Both the position numbers and the translations under genes were made by a program. Positions 50,909 to 59,891 of a stretch of 64,000 nt of DNA are shown piece by piece; the stretch's first letter is position 1, and every line of letters begins with the position of its first letter. The notes beneath the pieces are model-generated. The model was not told where the DNA came from and ran no database searches. It was given only the letters and a program-made list of their open reading frames with translations. The DNA comes from Clostridiales bacterium. GTDB taxonomy: Bacteria > Bacillota > Clostridia > Lachnospirales > Lachnospiraceae. The stretch is from the NCBI GenBank assembly GCA_019420275.1, contig JAHZHN010000007.1, positions 1-64,000 on the forward strand. Reading direction: 5' to 3'.

Positions 50909-52993
50909 CTACCTCGTTTCGTACTCATGTTGATTTATTATTTTAAAAACTTCTTCCGGCGTTTTGCTCTCCTGGATTTCCTTTCGGAATTTTTGATTGT
51001 AAAACAGATTTACCAGCTGAAACATTGCTTTAAGATGTGTCTCTTTATTAATCGCGCTCAGACAGCATACCCATTCCACTGGATCCATTTCTTCTTTTCC
51101 AAAAGGAACCGGATGCGCCAGACGGATCAGACTCATACCGACCTTCATTGCTCCTGCGTTCAAAGCTTCATGAGGAAGCGCAAACCCCGGGGCCAGCACA
51201 ATATATGGCCCGTTTTTCTCTACGTTTTGCACCATGGCTTCTACGTAACGTTCCGTCACTGCCTTTTCTTTCAAAAGATATTTCGCCGATGCCCGTATTG
51301 CTTCTTTCCAGTCGCTGCATTCTACATTCAGCGAAATAGCCTGCGGTCTCAAAAGATCCGTCAGCAGAACCTCTTCTTTTTTCTGGAAAAATTCATCAAT
51401 CACATCCTGGATTTCTCCTAATCGGGTCTCCTGCTCGTTTCCTTCGAGAATCGTCCTGATTTTTTCCAAATATCTGACTGGCTCTTCTTTGCCAGTGGAA
51501 ACCGGTTCACTTTTTTTCTGGTTTCTTGGCTTGATTTTCGAAAGTTTTTCTCCTACCCGGATACAGTCTTCATCATTCAGCAAAGGATCTACCTGGATAT
51601 ATTCCACATTCTCCTGATCCAAAGAAATCGTCGAAATAATCACGTCTACATTTCTCATATCAACATTTTTAATATCGTGAGCCGGAATAATATCCAGAAC
51701 GTCTAAATGAAAAAATTTTTCCAGCCTTGCTAAAAGCAGCTGAGATGTTCCAATCCCTCCATTGCAGACAAGTATGACAGAATATCTCGTCGCTTCATTA
51801 TTATTGCGCTCAATGGCGGCACATACATGAATCACGATATAGGCAATTTCCTCTTCTGAGAGTTTTCTTTCGATATATTCTTCCAGCACATATACGTTGC
51901 GCTTGACCGCCTCCTGCACTTTAGGATATCTTTGGATGACTTCATCTACAACAGATCCGATTTCCAGGCCATTGCCTACTGCAGAAAACGTAGATTCCAA
52001 ATGATTGATCAAATTCTCATAAAAAATGTAATCACCCTGCAGATTCCTTCCGATATCCTTTGAAATATTCTCAATAAACGTTTTTGTAATCACCTGCATT
52101 TTCACGATTTCCTGATTACTTGTAGCCTTTTTTATATATTTGACACGATTGAGCACCTCTGCTAAAAAGCTGCTTTCTGTTTCCGGAACTTCTTTTACGA
52201 TGAACCTCTGAATCTGCTGTATGATGCCCTTAGCCATTGGATACTTGCTGTTTTTTTCTCCCATGATTTCTACATAATGTCCCCGCAAAAGACGATACAG
52301 TGATATTTCAAAATAAATTCGTATCTGCATAAAAGCCTGATCCGTCAGGAATCGTCCATATGCATGCTCTGCTTCATTAATAATTTTTTCGATCATCGTT
52401 CGATCTTCCAAATCCACCTGCGCGTTTTGAGACAGGCACTCCATCAGATGCTGAAAAATCGGCTCTTCCCTGAAAACGCTGCTGTCAGACTGAATCATAT
52501 CGAAAACCAGTCTTCTTTTATCGATCTCCCTTCCTTCCAGCAATACTCCTTTGTTAGAATGTGACAACAGATACAACTGATGTCTGCGGAAAAACTCTTT
52601 AATATGTTCTAGATCCTGTATCACGGTAGATCTGCTGACAAACAGCCAATCCGCGATATCCGACAATGTTATATAGTCATCTGCTCCAATCAAAAGCACT
52701 GCCGTAAAAACAATACGTTCATTTTTTGAAAGTTTAAAAGAATAAAAGCCTTCCTTCATCAATGACATCTTTGCTTTCCGAATATCTGGTGTTGTCTCAA
52801 TGATTCCCTGATTGCCCAGGCAGACCTGCTTCAGCTTGTTTTCTTTCAGAAAATCGTTAACCTGATTGATATCATATCGTATGGTCCTTATGGAAACATC
52901 AAACATTTCTGCCAAATTTTGAATTGATAAATTTTGGCCATATTCATTTTTTTTAATTAGCTGAGATAATATTTCCCGAGATCTCTTATTCAT
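50909..52993 (-). CDS. PRD-containing PTS-regulated activator (MtlR/LicR-like)
   Basis: 694 residues. Domains in order: N-terminal helix-turn-helix pair (about 1-120; LSIQNLAEMFDVSIRTIRYD), PRD1 and PRD2 (about 180-400; IVIHVCAAIER in PRD2), an EIIB-like domain (VILVCNGGIGTSQLLL near residue 412), and a C-terminal EIIA-2 domain with LAPGFALPHEALN near 610. Phosphorylation by PTS proteins tells it whether the sugar is present. It lies first in the galactitol-type PTS operon and should activate it. CAGGTGAGGTGA before the ATG. Confidence 0.92.
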   Translation of the reverse strand: MNKRSREILSQLIKKNEYGQNLSIQNLAEMFDVSIRTIRYDINQVNDFLKENKLKQVCLGNQGIIETTPDIRKAKMSLMKEGFYSFKLSKNERIVFTAVLLIGADDYITLSDIADWLFVSRSTVIQDLEHIKEFFRRHQLYLLSHSNKGVLLEGREIDKRRLVFDMIQSDSSVFREEPIFQHLMECLSQNAQVDLEDRTMIEKIINEAEHAYGRFLTDQAFMQIRIYFEISLYRLLRGHYVEIMGEKNSKYPMAKGIIQQIQRFIVKEVPETESSFLAEVLNRVKYIKKATSNQEIVKMQVITKTFIENISKDIGRNLQGDYIFYENLINHLESTFSAVGNGLEIGSVVDEVIQRYPKVQEAVKRNVYVLEEYIERKLSEEEIAYIVIHVCAAIERNNNEATRYSVILVCNGGIGTSQLLLARLEKFFHLDVLDIIPAHDIKNVDMRNVDVIISTISLDQENVEYIQVDPLLNDEDCIRVGEKLSKIKPRNQKKSEPVSTGKEEPVRYLEKIRTILEGNEQETRLGEIQDVIDEFFQKKEEVLLTDLLRPQAISLNVECSDWKEAIRASAKYLLKEKAVTERYVEAMVQNVEKNGPYIVLAPGFALPHEALNAGAMKVGMSLIRLAHPVPFGKEEMDPVEWVCCLSAINKETHLKAMFQLVNLFYNQKFRKEIQESKTPEEVFKIINQHEYETR

Positions 52994-53113
52994 ATGTTCA
53001 CCTCACCTGTAATTGCAGTATATCATTAGGCTCTTTTAAAAAACAGTTTGATGTTTTGCAATCTTTTTGAAGAAAAATGTCAAAAAAATATTTTTCTTCA
53101 CTCCTTTGTGCAA

Positions 53114-53157
53114 AAAAATAAAGTCCGAAAGGAAATGAGCATTTCCTTTCGGACTTT
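53114..53157 (-). terminator. Terminator of the aroF-pth-mfd-PPIase operon
   Basis: AAAGTCCGAAAGGAAAT, loop of 4 nt, and its exact complement at 53120-53157: a perfect 17-bp stem, followed on the minus strand by a T run. Confidence 0.92.
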
Positions 53158-53175
53158 GTATCATCCTGTTTTCTA

Positions 53176-54294
53176 TTATTTGCTGCTCTCAGTTGTCGTT
53201 GCAGAGCTTCCAGCTTCTGTTGTTGCAGAAGAACTTTCCGTTGTTGATGCTGCTGTTGTGGCTTTGTAAGTAAATGTTACTTCATCCCATAAATCCTGGT
53301 CAACAGATTTTTCATCATCCCATTCTTTATCTGCGTCTTTTGTCCATTTTTTATAGACTTTTTCGTAAGCTTCCTGCTGTTTTTCCTGCAGAAGACTTTG
53401 TTTGTTCGCAGCCATTGCTTCCGTATCATTCGGATTGATCATTTTAATGATAACATAGGCGTCATCGGTCTGAACAATACCACTGATATCATTCGTCGCG
53501 AGTTTGGAAGCTGCTTCCTCAAACTTATCACCCAGTTCAGACTTTCCTTTTGTATAAGATTCTTCGCCGCTGGCATCGCTGACACCAAACTTATTGGCAA
53601 CAGAACTTGCTCCTTCCCCGGCTTTTAATGCACTAAGGGCTGACTGGGCTTTCTTCATCTGACCCTTCTTCTCAGAATCAGACATGTTCTTTTCTTTGCC
53701 TGTCTTACTGTCTGTCTTCTTTGTGGTAAATACCAGTTTGTAGACTGTTGTTGTCTTTGCTTCTTCATCTGATACCTTTACATTGGCATCTTCGATGATG
53801 GTCTGCATGACTTTATTGGCCAGGGTGATCTCCCGGTACAGATTCATGATTGCGTCCTTATCGGCTTCAGTTTTTTTCATGACTTTCTTTCCAATATCCG
53901 TCTTTACCAGAGAGTCTACATTGTCTTCCAGCTGGCTCTTCTCTGACTTGGTAAGCTTCACATCATAATCATCCGCATGGGCTACAAGTACCTTTACCTG
54001 CTTTAACTGATTGATCACACCATCTTTTACAGATTCCTGCATGGTAATGGTATTGCCGCTGGTATCTGTTCCTGCCTGCATCTTCCACATGTCATCCCCA
54101 AAATACGGGCCATACTGTTCTTCTGTCTGATACTGCATGATCCGCGCATAAATATGGGCTTCCTGGAACTTCACTTCCTGTCCGGCATATTCAAATAATG
54201 TTCTTTCATTCTTCGGTGTACATCCGGTAAAAAGAGAAACTGACAAGGCAAGGACTGCTGTGACACACAACAGCTTCTTTGCTAATTTCTTCAT
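53176..54294 (-). CDS. PrsA/SurA-like peptidyl-prolyl isomerase lipoprotein
   Basis: 372 residues. Lipoprotein signal with lipobox FTGC near residue 25. A SurA-N-like chaperone region follows (about 30-180), then a parvulin-like domain (about 185-310: TTVYKLVFTTKK, KAGEGASSVANKFG and DDAYVIIKMI). The C terminus is a Ser/Thr/Ala-rich tail of about 30 residues. It would fold exported proteins on the outer face of the membrane. The parvulin domain is divergent and may lack activity. It is the last gene of the mfd operon. Confidence 0.82.
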   Translation of the reverse strand: MKKLAKKLLCVTAVLALSVSLFTGCTPKNERTLFEYAGQEVKFQEAHIYARIMQYQTEEQYGPYFGDDMWKMQAGTDTSGNTITMQESVKDGVINQLKQVKVLVAHADDYDVKLTKSEKSQLEDNVDSLVKTDIGKKVMKKTEADKDAIMNLYREITLANKVMQTIIEDANVKVSDEEAKTTTVYKLVFTTKKTDSKTGKEKNMSDSEKKGQMKKAQSALSALKAGEGASSVANKFGVSDASGEESYTKGKSELGDKFEEAASKLATNDISGIVQTDDAYVIIKMINPNDTEAMAANKQSLLQEKQQEAYEKVYKKWTKDADKEWDDEKSVDQDLWDEVTFTYKATTAASTTESSSATTEAGSSATTTESSK

Positions 54295-54340
54295 CCTTTT
54301 TTTCCTCCATAAATTTTATTGTGAGTATTATACTACAATA

Positions 54341-57300
54341 CTACCTTATTATCAATCCATTCAAGGCACTGATGCAGGATTCGATTTTCGCCAGTCTCTG
54401 CTTTTTCTTTGTACTCTCAAGATTTAATACAAAGGTAGGAACGTCTCCTGCCCTTAAGGACAGCTCCCCCTCAAATTCTTTCAGTACCTCGGGAATTCGG
54501 TCCACATCCACTTTGGCATCCGGTTTCATCTGAAATGATACATTTTCACCTTTCTGCTTCACATCGATGATGCATGCCGTATGCGCCATTGCTTTCAGGA
54601 ATGCAATATAAAGGAGATTATGCACTGCCGCCGGAAGATCTCCAAACCGGTCGATCAGTTCATCCGTCATGTCTTCCATCTCATCTTTTGTTTCGATTGC
54701 AGAAATCCTCTTATAAAGCTCCAGCTTCTGCGATTCATTGCGCACATAAGACGATGGTATAAATGCGCTGACATCCAGATCCAGCGCTGTCTCGAAGTCT
54801 TCCTCTTTCATTTCACCTTTCAGACGCATCACTGCATCATTTAACATTTTACAGTACATATCGTATCCCACAGCTTCCATATGTCCTGACTGCGCCTGTC
54901 CTAACAGATTACCCGCCCCGCGGATTTCCAAATCCCTCATAGCAATTTTGTATCCGGATCCAAAATCGGTAAATTCGCGGATTGCCTGCAGTCTTTTTTC
55001 TGCTGTTTCTTTGAGCAGCGTATTCTGACGGTACATAAGAAAGGCAAACGCATTTCGATTGGATCTTCCCACACGTCCCCGAAGCTGATACAGCTGAGAA
55101 AGTCCCAGCTGGTTAGCATCATGAATGATCATGGTATTAACATTTGGAATATCCAGACCTGTTTCAATGATCGTCGTCGATACGAGCATATCGATTTCCC
55201 GTTCCATAAACTGCATCATGATTTTTTCCAATTCCCGCTCCTTCATTTGTCCATGTGCAAATGCAATCCTTACATCCGGCATTAATTTTTGAAGCTGAGC
55301 CGTTACCTCGGCAATATTATTGACCCGATTATACACATAATAGACCTGACCGCCTCTCGTCAGTTCACGGTAAACGGCTTCTTTTACCAACTCTTCATTA
55401 TATTCCATTACATAGGTCTGAATGGCTCTCCTGTCATGAGGAGGCTCCTCCAGAAGACTCATATCCCGGATTCCGATAAGACTCATATGCAGTGTTCTTG
55501 GAATTGGCGTCGCAGACAAAGACAGAACATCTACATCTTTTTTCATCGTCTTTATCTTTTCTTTATGGGTTACGCCAAACCGCTGCTCTTCATCAATGAT
55601 CAAGAGTCCCAGATTCTTATACTGCAGGTCTTTTGAAAGAAGCCGGTGAGTTCCTATCACGACATCTACCGTACCATTTTTCAGACCCTCTATCGTTTCT
55701 CTTTGTTCTTTTGGAGTACAGAATCGTGACAGCATGCGGACCGTGATCGGATACTGCTGAAATCTCTGGACAAACGTATTAAAATGCTGCTGCGCAAGAA
55801 TGGTTGTCGGCACCAGATAAGCAACCTGCTTGCCATTGTCCACTGCTTTAAAGGCCGCACGGATGGCAACTTCCGTCTTTCCGTATCCCACATCTCCGCA
55901 GATCAGACGATCCATAATCTTCTTGCTTTCCATGTCCCTTTTTGTATCCTCAATCGCATGCAGCTGATCTTCTGTCTCCTCATAAGGGAACATTTCTTCA
56001 AATTCTTTCTGCCAGATACTGTCTTTGTCGTATACATATCCTTCTTTTGCCTGACGAATTGCATACAGTTCCACAAGTTCTTTCGCAATATCCTGAACCC
56101 GTCCTTTGACCCGGCTCTTAGTTTTCTTCCATTCGCTTCCGCCCAGTTTGTGAATCTTTGGTTTCTTGGCGTTGGCGCTGGCATATTTTGCAATCTGATC
56201 CAGAGCAGAAGCCAGGATAAACAGATTATCTCCGCCCTGATACTCAATGCTGATATAATCTTTTTCCACTCCGCCTACCGTGATTTTTTCAATCCCCCTG
56301 TAAATACCAACACCATGTTTTTCATGGACAACATAATCGCCAATGCTGATATCAGAGAAATTCTTGATTTTCTCTCCTTTCAAATTGCTGCTTTTCTTCC
56401 GTCTTTTTTCTTTTCTTCCTTTGAAAATATCGCTTTCTGAAATTAATACCCATTTTGTCTCAGGATATTCAATTCCAGCTTTTAATTTTCCCGCGGTGAC
56501 AACAATCTGACCTGGTGATACGGATGATGACAAAGTCTTATCATAGGTGACTGTCAGCTGATTGGCTCTCATATCCTCTGCCAGACGTTTGGCCCTAGTC
56601 ACAGAAGGAGATACCACAATGATGCGATACTCTTTTTCCTGATAGGAAGCCAGATCTTTTAAAAGCCTTTCAAAACTATTGTTATACGACTGAATGGAGC
56701 GCACATCCATAAACCAGGTCCTGGCTGCAGGTATTTCTTCGATTTCTGCCAAAATCATACTTAGACATACCATCGGATGCTTCTCCATCTGCCGGACTGC
56801 TTCTCCAAATTCTGTTACCGTATCTGCCTGTTTTGGAAGCAGATATCCCCCTTCCAGACGACTTTTCATACTCTCAGTAAATTCCAGGAAAAATGCTTCT
56901 GCACGCTCTTTTATATGTTTGGGCTCATCGAGATAAATCAGCGTGTCTTTCGGGAAATAACTCAGAACACTAGTCAGCTCATCATAAAAATACGGAAGAT
57001 ATCCCTCCGCTCCAATGAGCATATGAAGTTCTGTAAGTTCCTCCCGAATTCTGTTGATTTCTTTTTTCAGCCGAACTTCTTTTTCTGTTTCCATCTTTTT
57101 ATGAAATTCACCAGATAATTTTTCATAATCTTTTTCCATCCTGGAAAGTCCAAACTGGATCCTGTCCTCTTCCAGAATAATTTCCGTTGCAGCATCGATA
57201 ATCAGTGCCGGAATCTCTTCAATGGATCTCTGGCTCTCTGCATCAAAACTCCGAATAGAATCTATTTCATCCCCCCACAATTCAATTCGGTACGGACAAT

Positions 57301-57865
57301 CGGCCGTATATGGATATATATCCAGAATACCTCCACGGACAGCAAATTCTCCTGCAGCCTCCACAAATCCTGTCTTTTCATATCCCATGGCTACCAGTTT
57401 TCTGGAAAATTTTTCTTCTTCCAAAATATCACCGGCTTTTAAAGAAATCCGATATTTTTGTATCTCTTCCAGAGGCACAACCCGGTCCATGACCGCGTCT
57501 ACGGCCATAACAAAAATTCCTTGGGATCCTTCCATCATCTTTTGAATGCATTTCATTCTTTCTTTGGCGATTGCATTTCCATGAACATCTGCACTGTAAA
57601 ACAACGGGTCCTTTGCCGGGAAGAAATAAACATCTTCCCCAAAGAAACCACAGCCTTCTGCCCATTGTCTTCCTTTGATCTCATCCGGTACGATCACGAC
57701 CTTGCATTTTCCAGATGTTCCCTGCTTCTTTAACGTACTGCACAGATGCCATTTTGCTGTATCGGTACATCCTGATACAAAAACAGGACCCGTATTCTCC
57801 TCAAGTCCTGCCTGAATCTGCTGATATGTTTTGTCGTTTTTTAAGATTTGTTCTAACACCTTCAT
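54341..57865 (-). CDS. mfd: Transcription-repair coupling factor Mfd
   Basis: 1174 residues, full length. UvrB-homology region in the first 350 residues (GGILDIYPYTADCPYRIELWG), RNA-polymerase-interaction domain near 500 (GDYVVHEKHGVGIYRGI), helicase core with Walker A CGDVGYGKTEVAIRA near 655, Walker B LLIIDEEQRFG near 755, motif III SLSATPIPRTLHM, motif VI QLRGRVGRS, and the C-terminal TRCF domain. It removes stalled RNA polymerase at lesions and recruits UvrA. It starts 3 nt after pth with a weak ribosome site (AGTAGGGG), so coupling to pth is likely. Confidence 0.97.
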   Translation of the reverse strand: MKVLEQILKNDKTYQQIQAGLEENTGPVFVSGCTDTAKWHLCSTLKKQGTSGKCKVVIVPDEIKGRQWAEGCGFFGEDVYFFPAKDPLFYSADVHGNAIAKERMKCIQKMMEGSQGIFVMAVDAVMDRVVPLEEIQKYRISLKAGDILEEEKFSRKLVAMGYEKTGFVEAAGEFAVRGGILDIYPYTADCPYRIELWGDEIDSIRSFDAESQRSIEEIPALIIDAATEIILEEDRIQFGLSRMEKDYEKLSGEFHKKMETEKEVRLKKEINRIREELTELHMLIGAEGYLPYFYDELTSVLSYFPKDTLIYLDEPKHIKERAEAFFLEFTESMKSRLEGGYLLPKQADTVTEFGEAVRQMEKHPMVCLSMILAEIEEIPAARTWFMDVRSIQSYNNSFERLLKDLASYQEKEYRIIVVSPSVTRAKRLAEDMRANQLTVTYDKTLSSSVSPGQIVVTAGKLKAGIEYPETKWVLISESDIFKGRKEKRRKKSSNLKGEKIKNFSDISIGDYVVHEKHGVGIYRGIEKITVGGVEKDYISIEYQGGDNLFILASALDQIAKYASANAKKPKIHKLGGSEWKKTKSRVKGRVQDIAKELVELYAIRQAKEGYVYDKDSIWQKEFEEMFPYEETEDQLHAIEDTKRDMESKKIMDRLICGDVGYGKTEVAIRAAFKAVDNGKQVAYLVPTTILAQQHFNTFVQRFQQYPITVRMLSRFCTPKEQRETIEGLKNGTVDVVIGTHRLLSKDLQYKNLGLLIIDEEQRFGVTHKEKIKTMKKDVDVLSLSATPIPRTLHMSLIGIRDMSLLEEPPHDRRAIQTYVMEYNEELVKEAVYRELTRGGQVYYVYNRVNNIAEVTAQLQKLMPDVRIAFAHGQMKERELEKIMMQFMEREIDMLVSTTIIETGLDIPNVNTMIIHDANQLGLSQLYQLRGRVGRSNRNAFAFLMYRQNTLLKETAEKRLQAIREFTDFGSGYKIAMRDLEIRGAGNLLGQAQSGHMEAVGYDMYCKMLNDAVMRLKGEMKEEDFETALDLDVSAFIPSSYVRNESQKLELYKRISAIETKDEMEDMTDELIDRFGDLPAAVHNLLYIAFLKAMAHTACIIDVKQKGENVSFQMKPDAKVDVDRIPEVLKEFEGELSLRAGDVPTFVLNLESTKKKQRLAKIESCISALNGLIIR

Positions 57866-57868
57866 CCC

Positions 57869-58435
57869 CTACTTCTTTTTATTATGACGATTCATAGCTT
57901 CCGTTATATCATCTCCAACAATCAGCTTCACCGCATCATGGACATCTTCAAACCGTTCCTGCAAAATCTCCTGATCGGCCTTGCTGAAATGTCCTAATAC
58001 ATAGTCTGCCAGATCATATCCCGGCGGTTTCGCTCCCACACCGATCTTAATCCTCGGAAACTCCATACTTCCCAAATGACTTATAATACTTTTAATGCCA
58101 TTATGGCCTCCGGCACTGCCTTTTCTGCGGATTCGAATTCTTCCAACATCCAGATCGATATCATCAAAAATTACCAGGAAGTCTTCCGGTTCTAATTTAT
58201 AAAAATCCATGATCGGCCGCAGGCTCTCCCCGCTGAGATTCATAAAGGTCTGTGGTTTTACAAGCAATACCTTTACTCCGTCAATATACCCGCTTCCCAC
58301 CAATGCCTTATATTTTCCTGTATTTATACTTATGCCTTCTTTTTGGGCAATATCATCAATTGCCGCAAACCCTATGTTGTGACGCGTGTTTTCATATTTT
58401 TTCCCTGGATTTCCCAGACCCACGATTACCTTCAT
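57869..58435 (-). CDS. pth: Peptidyl-tRNA hydrolase
   Basis: 188 residues from the ATG at 58435, preceded by AAAGGAGG; a frame extended to 58456 lacks a site. Catalytic His in YENTRHNIGF near residue 20, Asn and Asp sites in PQTFMNLSGES near residue 65 and VIFDDIDLDVGRIRIR near residue 92. Releases tRNA from peptidyl-tRNA dropped off the ribosome. The pth-mfd pairing is widespread in Firmicutes. Confidence 0.96.
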   Translation of the reverse strand: MKVIVGLGNPGKKYENTRHNIGFAAIDDIAQKEGISINTGKYKALVGSGYIDGVKVLLVKPQTFMNLSGESLRPIMDFYKLEPEDFLVIFDDIDLDVGRIRIRRKGSAGGHNGIKSIISHLGSMEFPRIKIGVGAKPPGYDLADYVLGHFSKADQEILQERFEDVHDAVKLIVGDDITEAMNRHNKKK

Positions 58436-58462
58436 TCCTGCCTCCTTTATACGCACTTAAGA

Positions 58463-58492
58463 CCCGGGAGCATACGCTCCCGGGCTGTTTTT
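58463..58492 (+). terminator. Plus-strand-oriented hairpin terminator between pth and aroF
   Basis: CCCGGGAGC, loop ATAC, GCTCCCGGG (58463-58484), followed by CTGTTTTTTTC on the plus strand. The minus side has an A run before it and no T run after it, so it does not look like an aroF terminator. It may end an antisense transcript or simply lie as a stabilising hairpin inside the operon mRNA. Confidence 0.6.
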
Positions 58493-58534
58493 TTCATTAT
58501 ATCATACTGTCTCCGTTTTTCAAATTTTCATTCC

Positions 58535-59542
58535 TTATAAAGTCTCAAAAAATTCTCTCATATTTGTTACCTTCTGCATCAGCTGTCCAAAAGCTTTTGG
58601 CGTCAGAGACTGAGGGCCGTCACAAAGAGCTTTTGCAGGATCATTGTGAACTTCGATCATCAGACCGTCTGCTCCTGCTGCGACCGCTGCCAGAGACATC
58701 GGTTCTACCATATCTCGAATTCCGGTTGCATGAGACGGATCTACAATAACCGGAAGATGAGATTTCTTCTTGATCATCGGAATTGCTGACAAATCCAGTG
58801 TATTTCTCATGGAAGTTTCATACGTTCTGATCCCTCTTTCACAGAGAATAACATTTTCGTTTCCCCCTGCCATAATATATTCCGCACTCATGAGCCATTC
58901 TTCAATGGTACTTGCCATACCCCGCTTTAAAAGAATCGGTTTGTTAATTTTTCCGAGTTCCTTTAACAATTCAAAATTCTGCATATTACGGGTTCCCACC
59001 TGAATCAGATCCACATCCTCAAAGAGCGGCAGATGACTGGCATCCATGATTTCTGTTACCACCGGAAGTCCCGTTGCTTTTTTTGCCTCCAGCAGAAGCT
59101 TTAACCCATCTCCATGGAGTCCCTGGAAAGAATATGGAGAAGTTCTCGGCTTAAATGCCCCTCCTCTCAGCAGCAGTGCACCGGCTTCTTTTACTTTTTC
59201 GGCCACTTCCACCATCTGCTCCCTGGACTCAATGGAACACGGACCTCCGATAACCGCAAAATGTCCGCCTCCGATCTTGACATTTCCAACTTTGATCACA
59301 GAATCCTCCGGATGAAACTTTCGATTGGCCTTTTTGTAAGGCTCCTGGATTCTCTTAACATTTTCAACAATATCATTGGCCATGATATGCCTAAGATCCA
59401 CAACGGAAGTATCTCCGATCAATCCAATTAATCTGGTATTTTCCCCTTCAGACTCATGGATGAATAATCCCTGACTTATCATCTCCTGTTTTAACGCTTC
59501 TACCTTCCCTTCATCTGCCTGCTTTTTTAAAATAATGATCAT
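58535..59542 (-). CDS. aroF: DAHP synthase, AroF/AroA-beta type
   Basis: 335 residues. Condenses phosphoenolpyruvate with erythrose-4-phosphate, the first step to Phe, Tyr and Trp. N-terminal ferredoxin-like domain (about 1-65), which in this type carries feedback control, then the barrel: GGPCSIES near residue 103, LRGGAFKPRTSPYSFQG, KRGMASTIEEWL, and the metal-binding DPSHATG with EVHNDP. AAAGGAGAT before ATG. An attenuator-like leader with an aromatic-rich peptide precedes it (59543-59831). pth and mfd follow on the same strand. Confidence 0.95.
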   Translation of the reverse strand: MIIILKKQADEGKVEALKQEMISQGLFIHESEGENTRLIGLIGDTSVVDLRHIMANDIVENVKRIQEPYKKANRKFHPEDSVIKVGNVKIGGGHFAVIGGPCSIESREQMVEVAEKVKEAGALLLRGGAFKPRTSPYSFQGLHGDGLKLLLEAKKATGLPVVTEIMDASHLPLFEDVDLIQVGTRNMQNFELLKELGKINKPILLKRGMASTIEEWLMSAEYIMAGGNENVILCERGIRTYETSMRNTLDLSAIPMIKKKSHLPVIVDPSHATGIRDMVEPMSLAAVAAGADGLMIEVHNDPAKALCDGPQSLTPKAFGQLMQKVTNMREFFETL

Positions 59543-59569
59543 GCTGGTATCTCCTTTCTAACCGTGTCC

Positions 59570-59591
59570 TTTTGCACTTTAAAGTGCAAAA
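59570..59591. repeat. Perfect 22-bp palindrome between the leader terminator and aroF
   Basis: The half site TTTTGCACTTT is followed at once by its exact complement. It lies 28-49 nt before the aroF ATG, after the terminator. It may be an operator or a second RNA hairpin; its GTGCA core also matches the terminator arms. Confidence 0.6.
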
Positions 59592-59602
59592 CTAAAGATC
59601 AA

Positions 59603-59641
59603 AGAAAAAGACGTGCACTCTTGCCGCAAGAATGCACGTCT
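59603..59641 (-). terminator. Attenuator terminator in the aroF leader
   Basis: On the minus strand, AGACGTGCA and TGCACGTCT pair, and the inner 6 bp continue (one G-U pair), giving a 15-bp stem with a 3-nt loop at 59641-59609. TTTTTC follows. It lies 22 nt after the stop codon of the leader peptide and 66 nt before the aroF start. Confidence 0.85.
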
Positions 59642-59663
59642 ATGATAATTCTTTCTCTCTGAA

Positions 59664-59771
59664 TTACTTGATCACAGCCGATGATTCATTGCAGCATAAA
59701 TTGCCAGGATAAAAATAAAAACCCTGGAAATAGAAGCAATATGTGCAATTGTTCATCTTCTCTGTCATCAT
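59664..59771 (-). CDS. Aromatic-rich leader peptide of aroF
   Basis: 35 codons, ATG ATG start, with AGGAG ten nt upstream. Codons 11-21 read YCFYFQGFYFY, eight Phe/Tyr in eleven positions, and the peptide has four Cys (two each before and after this run). It stops at TAA, 22 nt before a strong terminator and some 120 nt upstream of aroF. It lies under a good promoter (59831-59803) that would start transcription about 25 nt upstream. This is the pattern of a regulatory leader peptide: ribosomes stalling at Phe/Tyr codons when charged tRNA is scarce would let aroF be read. The peptide itself is probably not a protein product in its own right, though the Cys pairs leave that open. Confidence 0.78.
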   Translation of the reverse strand: MMTEKMNNCTYCFYFQGFYFYPGNLCCNESSAVIK

Positions 59772-59802
59772 AGTATTATAACTCCTGTTTTCTTATGTGT
59801 TT

Positions 59803-59831
59803 ACGATACCTCATTTAAAAGCAGCTGTCAA
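59803..59831 (-). promoter_or_regulatory. Promoter of the aroF leader
   Basis: On the minus strand TTGACA (59831-59826), a 17-nt spacer and TATCGT (59808-59803). Confidence 0.7.
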
Positions 59832-59891
59832 TCGATTTTATGAAAAATATTTATGGATTTCATAGATAAAATACATGTATTTTCCCTTCTT

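Noticed and set aside
59543..59891. T-box leader for aroF
   Set aside because: No T-box antiterminator core or specifier layout; a leader peptide with a terminator explains the region better.
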